This document shows, one piece after another, positions 8,001 through 16,717 of a stretch of DNA of 64,000 bases. Below the pieces are notes generated by a model. It did no database searches. It was given only the letters and a program-made list of their open reading frames with translations, and had not been told where the DNA came from. Within the stretch, counting starts at the first letter, position 1. Every line of letters starts with the position of its first letter. Source of the DNA: Streptomyces flaveolus (GTDB taxonomy: Bacteria > Actinomycetota > Actinomycetes > Streptomycetales > Streptomycetaceae); NCBI RefSeq assembly GCF_014648815.1, contig NZ_BMRV01000004.1, forward strand, positions 248,001 to 312,000, given 5' to 3'. The translations under genes were made by a program, and so were the position numbers.

Positions 8001-8475
8001 GGCTTCTCCTCAGATGGACGCGGAGCAGTTCGCGGGCCGCGTGCAGGTCGGCCTTGACGGTTCCTTCCTTGCGCCCGGTGAGCACGGACACCTCCCGGAT
8101 CGGCATGTCAGCGTAGTAGTGGAGAAGGATCGGTACCCGCAGTCGCTCCGGCAGGGACTGCACCAGCAGCCGTACCGAGGGGTCGGCCTGCTGGGGATGC
8201 GGGCGGACGGCGACCTCCGCGGTGACCCGGCGCACGGCCCGGCGCTCGCGCTCCAGCTTGCGCCAGTGGTCCCGGACGAGGTTGGCGGCGGTGACGTAGA
8301 GGAAGCCGCGGGGCTCGTCCACGGACGTCCAGCGGGCCCAGAGCCGGGTGAAGGCCTCCGAGGCGATCTCGTGGGCCGTCTCGTCGTCGTCGACGAGCCG
8401 GCGGCACCAGCCGGCCAGGCGGGGGTAGAGGGCGGCGAACAGCTCGGACGCCGCCCTGTCACGGGACCGTTTCAA
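7984..8475 (-). CDS. ECF-type RNA polymerase sigma factor
   Basis: 163-residue sigma-70 family factor with region 2 (about residues 10-75, including EIASEAFTRLWARW and YVTAANLVRDHWRK) and region 4 (about 100-155, including LPERLRVPILLHYYADM, IREVSVLTGRKEGTVKADL). No region 1 or 3, as in ECF factors. The start is a TTG at 8475 with GGAG closely upstream. It follows the sortase gene by 64 nt and overlaps the membrane protein downstream, and an ECF-style promoter precedes the whole unit, so autoregulation of a surface-protein module is plausible. Confidence 0.9.
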   Translation of the reverse strand: MKRSRDRAASELFAALYPRLAGWCRRLVDDDETAHEIASEAFTRLWARWTSVDEPRGFLYVTAANLVRDHWRKLERERRAVRRVTAEVAVRPHPQQADPSVRLLVQSLPERLRVPILLHYYADMPIREVSVLTGRKEGTVKADLHAARELLRVHLRRSLDHTL

Positions 8476-8539
8476 CGCTCTCCATGGTCGGGTGGGGGGC
8501 AGAGGGAAGACGCCGGTGCGGGGGCGCGCGTTCCCGTGG

Positions 8540-9190
8540 TCACGACGGTGCGGAAGCCGTCGGCGCGCCGGCGGCCGCCGTGGTCGTGGCGGTCAGCTCG
8601 GCGAAGGCGATGACGTTGTCCCGGTAGCCGTCGCCGTCGTGCGGGCCGCCGCACGTGATGAGCCGCAACTCCGGGCGGTCCACGTCCCCGTAGACGTCCC
8701 GGGTCGGGAACGCGGCCTTCGCCACCGTGCGCACGGACGTGACGGTGAAGACCGCGACCGTGCCGCTCTCCAGGCGCGCCTCGATCCGGTCGCCGCGGTG
8801 CAGCCGCGCGAGGTGGCGGAAGACGCCGTCCCCGTGGGTGCCGACCGTGACGTGGCCGAGGACGACCGACGGTCCCACCTGGCCCGGCGTGGGCGAATGC
8901 CGGTACCAGCCCGCACGGTCGTGGTCCGTGACGGGCGGCACCTGCACCGTGCCGTCCGGTTCCAGTCCCAGCGGCATCACCGGGGTGTCGACCCCGATGG
9001 CCGGGATGCGCAGGCCGACCGGGACCGAACGACCGAGGGGCCGCGCCGGACCGTCGTGCGCCTGCGCGGACGGCGCCGTGCGGGCGGGCGGTGCGGTCGC
9101 GGCCTCCTCGGCCCCGTGCCCGCCGCCGCAGCCCACCAGCAGCGCGGCCAGGGCGAGTCCGGCCAGGGCGCGCCCGGAGAACGGGGTCAT
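8540..9190 (-). CDS. Class F-type sortase, lipoprotein-like
   Basis: 216-residue sortase-fold transpeptidase. Catalytic His113 (VVLGHVTVG), Cys180 (LITCGG) and Arg190 (GYRDNVIAF) are all present, and the order and spacing match Streptomyces class F sortases. The N-terminus carries a lipobox (LLVGC, Cys21), unusual for sortases that are normally held by a plain membrane helix. Residues 25-55 are a disordered linker. It overlaps the upstream gene, whose product has a PDTG-type sorting signal, by 4 nt (ATGA), indicating an enzyme-substrate pair. Confidence 0.9.
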   Translation of the reverse strand: MTPFSGRALAGLALAALLVGCGGGHGAEEAATAPPARTAPSAQAHDGPARPLGRSVPVGLRIPAIGVDTPVMPLGLEPDGTVQVPPVTDHDRAGWYRHSPTPGQVGPSVVLGHVTVGTHGDGVFRHLARLHRGDRIEARLESGTVAVFTVTSVRTVAKAAFPTRDVYGDVDRPELRLITCGGPHDGDGYRDNVIAFAELTATTTAAAGAPTASAPS

Positions 9191-9567
9191 GCCCCGGTCG
9201 CCCGGCGGCGGCGTACGACGAAGGCGACCGCGCCGCCCGCGGCGAGCAGCGTGCCGACGCCCGCGCCGACGAGCCCGTCACTGTTCCCGGAGGACTTCGG
9301 GGTCGTCACCCCGGTGTCGGGCGCGCCCTCCGGCACGGCGGAGACCTGCCCGCCGACCGGGCGGCTGCTCGGCTCGGCGGCCGGGGCCGGGGAGCTGACG
9401 GACGGGGCCGGCGCCGGGGCCTGGCTCGGCTCGGTGGTGGGGCTCGGGGTGGCGGCGGACGGCGGGCTGCTGGGGGCCGCGGTCGGGTCGTCGGCGAACG
9501 CGGGGACGGTGCTCGCCAGTACGGCGGTGCAGGCGAGTGCCAGGGCACTGAGGATGGTCCGGCGCAT
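9187..9567 (-). CDS. Cell-surface protein with PDTG sorting signal
   Basis: 126-residue exported protein. It has a Sec signal peptide (about 1-25, cleavage after AFA), a Pro/Ser/Ala/Thr-rich stalk (26-80), the pentapeptide-like APDTG at 82-86, a hydrophobic helix (about 98-117) and an RRRR tail: the layout of a sortase substrate, but with a non-canonical motif instead of LPXTG. The ATG at 9567 is fixed by the signal peptide. It is the first gene of the unit and its stop overlaps the sortase start, so it is the likely substrate. Apart from the stalk there is no functional domain. Confidence 0.85.
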   Translation of the reverse strand: MRRTILSALALACTAVLASTVPAFADDPTAAPSSPPSAATPSPTTEPSQAPAPAPSVSSPAPAAEPSSRPVGGQVSAVPEGAPDTGVTTPKSSGNSDGLVGAGVGTLLAAGGAVAFVVRRRRATGA

Positions 9568-9659
9568 CGGGTCGCTCTCTCTCGTCGGTCGGTCCGCCCG
9601 CCCGCCCGTGGTCGGTGGGCGGGGACGCGTGGTCGCGTGGGTCGCGGACCGAGCAGAGA

Positions 9660-9683
9660 GACGAGGGAGCGGCGGAGCGGGTT
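9660..9683 (-). promoter_or_regulatory. Predicted ECF-sigma promoter of the sortase unit
   Basis: On the minus strand AACC (9683-9680) and CGTC (9663-9660) are separated by exactly 16 nt, the spacing and sequence typical of ECF-recognised promoters. It lies about 95 nt upstream of the sortase-substrate ATG. An ECF gene is in the same unit. Confidence 0.5.
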
Positions 9684-9810
9684 GTAAAGAGATGGCAAAG
9701 GAGAGTTGGCGAAGCCACCCGTCGTCCGTGCCCGTGCCGCTTCTTACGGACCCGTGACGTGCCGGGCCCGGCACCCGGCCCCGGTGCCCTCGCGGGCCTA
9801 GCGTGGCCGT

Positions 9811-10812
9811 ATGCGTGTACTGGTCACCGGCGGTGCCGGGTTCATCGGGTCCCACGTCGTGGAGGCGCTGCGGGCACACGGGCACGACCCCGTCGGCTAC
9901 GACGTCCGCGCGGACCCCCGCGCCGACGTGCGCGACCCGGCGGCCGTCGCCCGGGCGCTGGCCGGGGTGGACGCCGTGTGCCACCAGGCGGCGATGGTCG
10001 GGCTCGGCAACGGATTCGCCGACGCGGCGGAGTACGTCTCGCGCAACGACCTCGGCACCGCCGTCCTGCTCACGGCCATGGCGGAGGCGGGCGTACGGCG
10101 GCTGGTGCTCGCCGGGTCCATGGTCGTGTACGGGGAGGGGCGGTACGCGTGCCGCCGGCACGGGGTGGTGCGGCCCGGGCCGCGGGCCGTCGCCGAGCTG
10201 GACGCGGGCCGGTTCGAGCCCGCGTGCCCGGTCTGCGGCGCGGACCTGACGCCCGGCCTGGTCGGCGAGGACGCACCGGTCGACCCGCGCAACGTGTACG
10301 CCACGACCAAGCTGGCGCAGGAGCACCTGGCCGCCGCCTGGGCCCGGACGACCGGCGCGGCGGCGGTGTCGCTGCGCTACCACAACGTGTACGGACCCCG
10401 GATGCCCCGCGACACCCCGTACGCGGGCGTCGCGTCCTTCTTCCGCTCCGCGCTCGCCCGCGGCGAGGCACCGCGCGTCTTCGAGGACGGCCGCCAGCGC
10501 CGGGACTTCGTGCACGTGCGGGACGTGGCCACGGCGAACGTCGCGGCGCTGGAGGCCGGGACACCGGCCGGGACACTCGCGGTGTACAACACGGGCAGCG
10601 GTGACCCGCACACGGTGGGCGAGATGGCGACCGTCCTGTCCGCCGCGTACGGCGGACCCGGGCCCGTCGTCACCGGTGAGTACCGCCTCGGCGACGTACG
10701 CCACATCACCGCCGACTCCTCGCGGCTGCGGGCCGAGCTGGGGTGGCGGCCGCAGGTCGGATTCGCGGAGGGGATGCGGGAGTTCGCGCGGGCGGAGCTG
10801 CGCGGGGAGTGA
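9811..10812 (+). CDS. NAD-dependent sugar epimerase/dehydratase with Cys/His insert
   Basis: 333-residue extended short-chain dehydrogenase/reductase that modifies nucleotide sugars. The NAD motif is GGAGFIG (7-13) and the catalytic pair is Y163/K167 (YATTK). An insert between strands holds C114, H117, C139 and C142 (CRRH and CPVC), a likely zinc site also seen, as far as I recall, in the dTDP-L-rhamnose 4-epimerase-like group. TAGCGT at 9799-9804 lies 6 nt before the ATG, indicating a leaderless mRNA. Substrate unknown; a nearby glycosyltransferase group (12.8-18 kb) may use its product. Confidence 0.9.
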   Translation: MRVLVTGGAGFIGSHVVEALRAHGHDPVGYDVRADPRADVRDPAAVARALAGVDAVCHQAAMVGLGNGFADAAEYVSRNDLGTAVLLTAMAEAGVRRLVLAGSMVVYGEGRYACRRHGVVRPGPRAVAELDAGRFEPACPVCGADLTPGLVGEDAPVDPRNVYATTKLAQEHLAAAWARTTGAAAVSLRYHNVYGPRMPRDTPYAGVASFFRSALARGEAPRVFEDGRQRRDFVHVRDVATANVAALEAGTPAGTLAVYNTGSGDPHTVGEMATVLSAAYGGPGPVVTGEYRLGDVRHITADSSRLRAELGWRPQVGFAEGMREFARAELRGE

Positions 10813-10833
10813 CCCCTCGGGCCCCCCTAAGCC

Positions 10834-11946
10834 TCAGGCGTCCGCCATGGGCAGGACCACCTCGAAGCGGCAGCCGCCGGGGATGTTGCGGACCGTGGCC
10901 CGGCCGCGGTGCGCCTCCACGATGCCGCGGACGATGGCGAGGCCCAGGCCCGCGCCGGCCGGGGGCGTACGGGCGTGGGTGCCGCGCCAGCCGGTGTCGA
11001 ACACCCGGGGCAGGTCCTCCTCGGGGATGCCGCCGCAGCCGTCGGTGACGGAGAGCACCACGCCCTCCGGCGAGGGCTCGGCGGCGACCGCGACCGTGCC
11101 GTCGGCGGGGGTGCGGCGGATGGCGTTGACCAGCAGGTTGCCGAGGACGCGGCTCATCTCCTTGCCGTCCACCTCGACCGGCACGGCCTGCACCGCCTCG
11201 CCGACCAGCCGTACCCCGTGCTCGCGTGCCAGGGGGTCCGCGCCCGCGAGGGCGTCGCCGACCAGGTCGTAGAGCGAGATCCGGGCCGGGGCGAGGGGGA
11301 GGGTGCCGGCGTGGATGCGGGAGAGTTCGAAGAGGTCGCCGACCATGTCGTTGAGGCGTTCCACCTCGGTGCGGATCTGCCGCAGGTAGCGGTCGGGGTC
11401 GGCGGCGACGCCGTCCTCCAGGGCCTCGGACATGGCGCGCAGGCCGGCCAGCGGGGTGCGCAGGTCGTGCGAGATCCAGGCGACCAGTTCGCGCCGGGAG
11501 GTCTCCAGGGCTCTTTCCCGCTCCCGGGATTCGCGGAGCCGGGCACTGGTGGCGGCCAGCTCCCGGCTGAGCGCGTCCAGTTCGGCGGTCGCGGGCACCG
11601 TGGGCGCCGCGTAGCCGCCGTCGTCGCCGAACGACCGTGCGGCGGCGGTCAGTTCGCGGCTGCGGGCGACCACCCAGCGGCCCAGCAGCAGCGCCGTGGC
11701 CAGGGAGACGACGGCCGCCATCGCCACCACGGTCGTCACGACGGACAGGTCGTGCGGGGACAGGAACATCGCCCACGCGACGGCGAGCGTCCCCGCGAGC
11801 ATCGCCAGGACGGCGACCGAGGCCACCACCGCGAGCGAGGCGGTCAGCGAGCGCCGCCGGATCACCCGCAGCACGCCCGCACCCGCCAGGCCGGTGGCGG
11901 CGGCGCCGGCGAAGGCGTAGAGGGCGATCAGGAGGGTGTCGCGCAT
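10834..11946 (-). CDS. Sensor histidine kinase
   Basis: 370-residue membrane kinase. Two hydrophobic segments near 5-30 and 38-62 and another at about 66-89 place a minimal sensor in the membrane with almost no outer domain. A HAMP-like linker leads to the HisKA helix with phospho-acceptor H160 (SHDLRTPL), then the ATPase domain with N-box (LLVNAIR), DGCGGI and GAGLGLAI motifs. The start ATG lies 2 nt after the stop of the response regulator, so they form one operon. The signal is unknown; an intramembrane or membrane-associated stimulus is likely because no extracellular sensor is present. Confidence 0.93.
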   Translation of the reverse strand: MRDTLLIALYAFAGAAATGLAGAGVLRVIRRRSLTASLAVVASVAVLAMLAGTLAVAWAMFLSPHDLSVVTTVVAMAAVVSLATALLLGRWVVARSRELTAAARSFGDDGGYAAPTVPATAELDALSRELAATSARLRESRERERALETSRRELVAWISHDLRTPLAGLRAMSEALEDGVAADPDRYLRQIRTEVERLNDMVGDLFELSRIHAGTLPLAPARISLYDLVGDALAGADPLAREHGVRLVGEAVQAVPVEVDGKEMSRVLGNLLVNAIRRTPADGTVAVAAEPSPEGVVLSVTDGCGGIPEEDLPRVFDTGWRGTHARTPPAGAGLGLAIVRGIVEAHRGRATVRNIPGGCRFEVVLPMADA

Positions 11947-11948
11947 GA

Positions 11949-12731
<783 letters not shown>

Positions 12732-12855
12732 GCGCCCAGCCTCGCACCGCGTTCCGCCCGGCGTCGTCCCCGAAAGCGCCCACGGCCCGCGACGTCCGCG
12801 TTTCGTAAGGAGCGGACGTCCGTTTCGTCCGGTTCGGGTTCGTAGGGTGAAAGCC

Positions 12856-13575
12856 GTGACCACCTCGCCCGCTGCGGATGTCGACGTCGTACTGCCCTGC
12901 CTGAACGAGGCCGGGGCCCTCCCCTGGGTCCTCGCCCGGATCCCCGACGGCTGGCGCGCGCTCGTCGTCGACAACGGCTCCACCGACGGCTCGGCGGACC
13001 TCGCCCGCGCCCTCGGCGCCACGGTCGTGACCGAGCCGCGCCGCGGTTTCGGTGCCGCCTGCCACGCCGGGCTGACCGCCGCCACCGCCGACGTCGTCTG
13101 CTTCTGCGACTGCGACGCCTCCCTCGACCCGGGCCTGCTGACGCCCTTCGTGCGCGAGATCCGCGCGGGCACGGCCGACCTGGTGCTCGGCCGCCGGCGT
13201 CCGCAGGGCCGGGGCGCGTGGCCCGCGCACGCCCGCGCGGGCAACCTCGCCCTCGCCCGGATGCTGCGCCGTCGCACGGGCCTCGGCCTGCACGACCTCG
13301 GCCCGCTGCGCGCCGCCCGCCGCGAGCGGCTGCTCGCCCTCGGCCTCACCGACCGGCGCAGCGGCTATCCCCTCCAGATGGTGGTGCGTGCCGCCGACGC
13401 GGGCTGGCGGATCACCGAGCACGACGTCCCCTACCTGCCCCGCACCGGTGCCTCGAAGGTGACGGGGACCTGGCGCGGCACCTGGCAGGCGGTACGGGAC
13501 ATGCGCCGGGTCCTGTCCGAGGACCCGGCACCCCCGCTCCCGCGTGAGGCGGCCCGCGGGGGGAACTCATGGTGA
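12856..13575 (+). CDS. Family 2 glycosyltransferase
   Basis: 239-residue GT-A glycosyltransferase. It starts with the family's nucleotide-binding strand (VVLPCLNEAGAL) and has the VVDNGSTDGS loop (37-46) and an acidic metal site DCD at 85-87. There are no membrane helices, so it is cytoplasmic or peripheral. GTG 12856 is chosen: a TAGGGT -10 box sits at 12843-12848, giving a leaderless mRNA; GTG 12847 is the alternative. Likely acceptors are lipid carriers such as polyprenyl phosphate. It overlaps the next gene by 7 nt and is the first gene of a coupled group. Confidence 0.9.
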   Translation: MTTSPAADVDVVLPCLNEAGALPWVLARIPDGWRALVVDNGSTDGSADLARALGATVVTEPRRGFGAACHAGLTAATADVVCFCDCDASLDPGLLTPFVREIRAGTADLVLGRRRPQGRGAWPAHARAGNLALARMLRRRTGLGLHDLGPLRAARRERLLALGLTDRRSGYPLQMVVRAADAGWRITEHDVPYLPRTGASKVTGTWRGTWQAVRDMRRVLSEDPAPPLPREAARGGNSW

Positions 13576-14210
13576 GCATGGCGACCACCCTCCTCGTCAT
13601 CGCCAAGGAGCCGCGACCCGGCCGGGTCAAGACCCGCCTCACCCCGCCCTTCACCCCGGCCCAGGCGGCGGCACTCGCCGAAGCGGCCCTCGCCGACACC
13701 CTGCGCGCCGTGGCCGCCACGCCCGCGCGGCGCCGGGTGCTGGTGCTCGACGGCGTCCCCGGCCGCTGGCTGCCGGCCGGCTTCGAGGTCGTACCGCAGT
13801 GCGCGGGCGGACTCGACGAACGGCTCGCGGACGCCTTCGCCGGGTGCGCCGGACCGGCCCTGCTGGTCGGCATGGACACGCCGCAGGTGACGCCGGAGCT
13901 GCTCACCGTGGATTTCGCCGGCTGCGACGCGTACTTCGGTCCGGCCGAGGACGGCGGCTTCTGGGCACTGGGCCTGGCCCGCCCCGACCCCGCGCTGCTG
14001 CGGGGCGTGCCCATGTCGACGCCGGTGACGGGGGCGGTGCAGCGCGAGCGGCTCGTCTCGGCCGGGCTGCGGGTGCGCGACCTGCCGCCCCTGCGCGACG
14101 TCGACACCGCCGCCGACGCACGGGCCGTCGCCGCACTGGCTCCGCACGGCCGCTTCGCCGCCCGGCTGGCCGCGTGCCCGGCGGTGCCGGACCGGCGGGT
14201 GGGCCGATGA
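13569..14210 (+). CDS. DUF2064 / TIGR04282-type glycosyltransferase
   Basis: 213-residue protein of the family named arsenosugar biosynthesis glycosyltransferase in databases (DUF2064). Family features: VIAKEPRPGRVKTRLTP at the N-terminus, a GMDTPQ loop at about 99-104 and GPAEDGGFWALGL at about 118-130. The fold is that of nucleotidyl/glycosyl transferases. The arsenic link of the family name is not supported by anything nearby. It is embedded between a GT2 enzyme and a methyltransferase with 7-nt and 4-nt overlaps, so all three are translated together and probably act on one glycan or glycolipid. Confidence 0.85.
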   Translation: MVSMATTLLVIAKEPRPGRVKTRLTPPFTPAQAAALAEAALADTLRAVAATPARRRVLVLDGVPGRWLPAGFEVVPQCAGGLDERLADAFAGCAGPALLVGMDTPQVTPELLTVDFAGCDAYFGPAEDGGFWALGLARPDPALLRGVPMSTPVTGAVQRERLVSAGLRVRDLPPLRDVDTAADARAVAALAPHGRFAARLAACPAVPDRRVGR

Positions 14211-15016
14211 GCGGCTCGGCGAACGGGTCGGCGAGCCGCACGAGGAGCGGCCGTCCGGGCGCCGCCCCGGTCCCGGTCCCCTGGGCCGCCTCCGACCCCT
14301 ACGCCGCCGCCCTGCGCGCCGGCCGGGGGCCGCTGTTCCTGCGCCGCACGGACGGCTGGCTGCTCCCCCTGGAGGTGGAGCGCTGGTGCGAGCGGGCCGA
14401 CGCGGTCGACCGGGAGGTGCTGGACCGGTGCGAGGGCGCCGTGCTCGACGTGGGCTGCGGGCCCGGCCGGCTGGTGGCGGAGCTCTCCGCCCGCGGCCGG
14501 ACCGTCCTCGGCATCGACGTCAGCGAGGCCGCCGTCGCCCGCACCGTACGGCTCGGCGGCCAGTCGCTGCGGCGCTCCGTCTTCGATCCGCTGCCCGGCG
14601 AGGGACGCTGGGGCACCGTCCTCCTCATGGACGGCAACGTCGGCATCGGCGGCGACCCCCGTGCCCTGCTCGCCCGCGTGGCCGCCCTGCTCGCGCCCGG
14701 CGGCCTGCTGATCGCCGAGACGGCCGAGGCCGACGTCGACGAACGCGCCCAGGTGCAGGTGGTCGACGTCACCGCCCCCCGCACGGCGGGCGGTTCCTTC
14801 CCGTGGGCACGGCTCGGCACGCCCGCCCTGCTCCGCCACGCGGACGGCGCCGGCTGGCGGACCGCCGCTCAGTGGACGTCGGGTGCGCGCCGGTTCGTCG
14901 CGCTGCGCAGCGGCCGCAGCGCCAGGAGCAGTGCCGAGACGCCGAACAGCGCGGCCGTGATCAGCAGCCAGCGGGCCAGGAAGCCCTCCGCCGACAGCCC
15001 GGCGACCGACCGGTAG
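14207..15016 (+). CDS. SAM-dependent methyltransferase, class I
   Basis: 269-residue methyltransferase with SAM-binding motif DVGCGPG at 81-87, an acidic strand-2 end (GIDVSEAAV) and LLAPGGLLIAET at about 163-174. The N-terminal 30 residues are disordered. It starts inside the stop of the DUF2064 gene (ATGA). The last ~48 codons (after about 14869) run antisense through the 3' end of a convergent membrane-protein gene; they are Ser/Ala/Arg-rich, unlike the domain, and look like read-through past the natural end near GARRFVALR. Substrate unknown, presumably the product of the two glycosyltransferases. Confidence 0.85.
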   Translation: MSGSANGSASRTRSGRPGAAPVPVPWAASDPYAAALRAGRGPLFLRRTDGWLLPLEVERWCERADAVDREVLDRCEGAVLDVGCGPGRLVAELSARGRTVLGIDVSEAAVARTVRLGGQSLRRSVFDPLPGEGRWGTVLLMDGNVGIGGDPRALLARVAALLAPGGLLIAETAEADVDERAQVQVVDVTAPRTAGGSFPWARLGTPALLRHADGAGWRTAAQWTSGARRFVALRSGRSARSSAETPNSAAVISSQRARKPSADSPATDR

Positions 15017-15366
15017 CGCCGGTCCACCCGGCCGCTGATCAGCGGGAACCACACGAGCAGCAGCAGCCCGGAGAACGCGGCCGGAACCCGCACGTACAGG
15101 ACCCACGCACGGCGTCCGGCCGCGGCCGGACCTCGGACGACGGCCTGGTCGGCCGCCGCGTACAGCGGCAGCAGCACGAGGTCGTGCAGCAGCGCCGCCC
15201 CCACGAACCACAGGGCCACGCCCAGCCAGTCGCCGGCGAGCAGTCGCACGCCCGCGTAACCGGCGAGCGCGAAGGAGCACAGCAGCAGGAGGATCTGGAA
15301 CGGGCTTCCGATCCTGGGCCGCGGCCCGGTCGCGCGGTCCCTCACCCGTTTCGTCACGGCCCTCAT
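14869..15366 (-). CDS. Small polytopic membrane protein
   Basis: 165-residue protein with about four hydrophobic helices (roughly 22-42, 48-70, 92-113 and 137-157) and a basic tail. Its ATG overlaps the stop of the upstream molybdopterin oxidoreductase gene by 4 nt, so it is translated with it and may be its membrane partner or assembly factor. The final 148 nt overlap the convergent methyltransferase gene on the other strand. No family motif is recognised. Confidence 0.8.
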   Translation of the reverse strand: MRAVTKRVRDRATGPRPRIGSPFQILLLLCSFALAGYAGVRLLAGDWLGVALWFVGAALLHDLVLLPLYAAADQAVVRGPAAAGRRAWVLYVRVPAAFSGLLLLVWFPLISGRVDRRYRSVAGLSAEGFLARWLLITAALFGVSALLLALRPLRSATNRRAPDVH

Positions 15367-16604
15367 CCCAGGTCTCCGAACGTCATCCGCGTCACCCACT
15401 TGGTGTTCAGCACGCCGGGCGCGGCGGGCACGATGATCCGCGCCGGATATCCGTGGTCCAGGCTGAGCGTCTCCCCGTTGACGGACAGCGCGAGCAGGGA
15501 GCGCGCGTCGGCCACCTGGTTGGCGCGCAGCGCACCGCTGCGGAAGGGACCGTGCCGCTGAAGGGACTCGACGAACACGTCCGGCGGGTCGTCCTCGAAG
15601 CCCACGCGCGCGGCGAGGTCCCGCAGCCGTACCCCGCGCCACCACTGGTCGGACGTCGACCAGCCCTCGACGCAGGCGATGGGCAGCGCCGCGCTGTACT
15701 GCGCCATGTCCAGCAGGTCGGCCCGGCCGAGCCGGACGGTTCCCGTGCGCCCGGTGACGACGAGCCGCCAGGCGTCCTCGCGGGTCTCCGCCGGGTCGAT
15801 GCCGACGTACGCGGCCGTCTTGTTGATCTGGAACCCGTTGGGGCCGTTTCCCGGCTCGGGTCCGCCGTGCGGCGAGAGCACGGCCGTCTCCCGCAGCGGC
15901 CCGTCGAAGCTGCGGCCGGCGTTGGTGACGAACATCAGCAGCGAGCCGCCGCCGACCAGCCACAGCGCCCCGCGCCGGGAGACGGTGGGCGGATCGGGCC
16001 GCGGGGCGGCCAAGTCGTCGTCGCGCTCGTCGCGCAGCGTCCTCAGGGCGCGCAGCGCGATCGGCATCTTGAGCGCGACGTGCACGACGAACGCGGCGAA
16101 GAACACCCAGGCCCCGTAGAAGTGCAACGGGTAGAAGGAGCCGGGGAAGAGGTAGTCCAGCTGGACGTTGAGCACCCCGGTCACGAACTGGAACAGCCCG
16201 CCGCCGACCAGCAGCAGCAGCGAGATCCGCTCCAGCCCGTGGGCGAGCGAGCGCACCGGCGGCAGCGTGAACAGCCGCGGCACGACCGACCACAGCTTGG
16301 CCAGCAGGACCGGGATCAGGGTGAGGCCCAGGGTGACGTGGACACCCTGGTTGAGTCGGTACAGCCAGGCCGGGCCGGCCGGCCACGCGAAGAGGTAGAA
16401 GCCGAGGATCCCCTTGTCCGGGGTCTTGTCGTTGACCGGGTCCAGGCCGGGGTTGTAGGCGGCGTAGGAGAGCAGGCCCGTCACGAACAGCACGGAGACG
16501 CCGACGAGCAGGACGAGGCCGAGCACCGCCGTGAACCGGCGGCCTCGCAGCGGGCTGCGCCAGAAGCCCGGAGAGGACGGTAGCCGTGAGGCGAGGTCGC
16601 GCAT
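15363..16604 (-). CDS. Membrane molybdopterin-dependent oxidoreductase with cytochrome b-like domain
   Basis: 413-residue fusion. Residues 20-190 form a four- to five-helix membrane domain with His residues placed for haem binding (H89, H122, H161, H175). A further helix near 212-228 leads to a sulfite-oxidase-fold molybdenum-cofactor domain outside the membrane, with C311 (PIACVEGWS) as the expected Mo ligand. ATG 16604 is preferred over the upstream start at 16652 because it starts at the first amphipathic stretch. It probably passes electrons between the quinone pool and an external substrate. The substrate is unknown; YedY/MsrP-like and sulfite-oxidase-like proteins are relatives. Confidence 0.88.
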   Translation of the reverse strand: MRDLASRLPSSPGFWRSPLRGRRFTAVLGLVLLVGVSVLFVTGLLSYAAYNPGLDPVNDKTPDKGILGFYLFAWPAGPAWLYRLNQGVHVTLGLTLIPVLLAKLWSVVPRLFTLPPVRSLAHGLERISLLLLVGGGLFQFVTGVLNVQLDYLFPGSFYPLHFYGAWVFFAAFVVHVALKMPIALRALRTLRDERDDDLAAPRPDPPTVSRRGALWLVGGGSLLMFVTNAGRSFDGPLRETAVLSPHGGPEPGNGPNGFQINKTAAYVGIDPAETREDAWRLVVTGRTGTVRLGRADLLDMAQYSAALPIACVEGWSTSDQWWRGVRLRDLAARVGFEDDPPDVFVESLQRHGPFRSGALRANQVADARSLLALSVNGETLSLDHGYPARIIVPAAPGVLNTKWVTRMTFGDLG

Positions 16605-16717
16605 GTCCCGACCGTAGGCCGGACCCGGCCCCGAAGACGGGCCGCGACCCATGACGAAACGCTGACGTCCGCCGTGTGCACCGTCCCGCGGCCGATCGTC
16701 CCGCCTACGGTGCCCGT

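Noticed and set aside
13569-14210. Arsenosugar biosynthesis
   Set aside because: The family name suggests it, but no arsenic methyltransferase (ArsM) or radical SAM partner is present.
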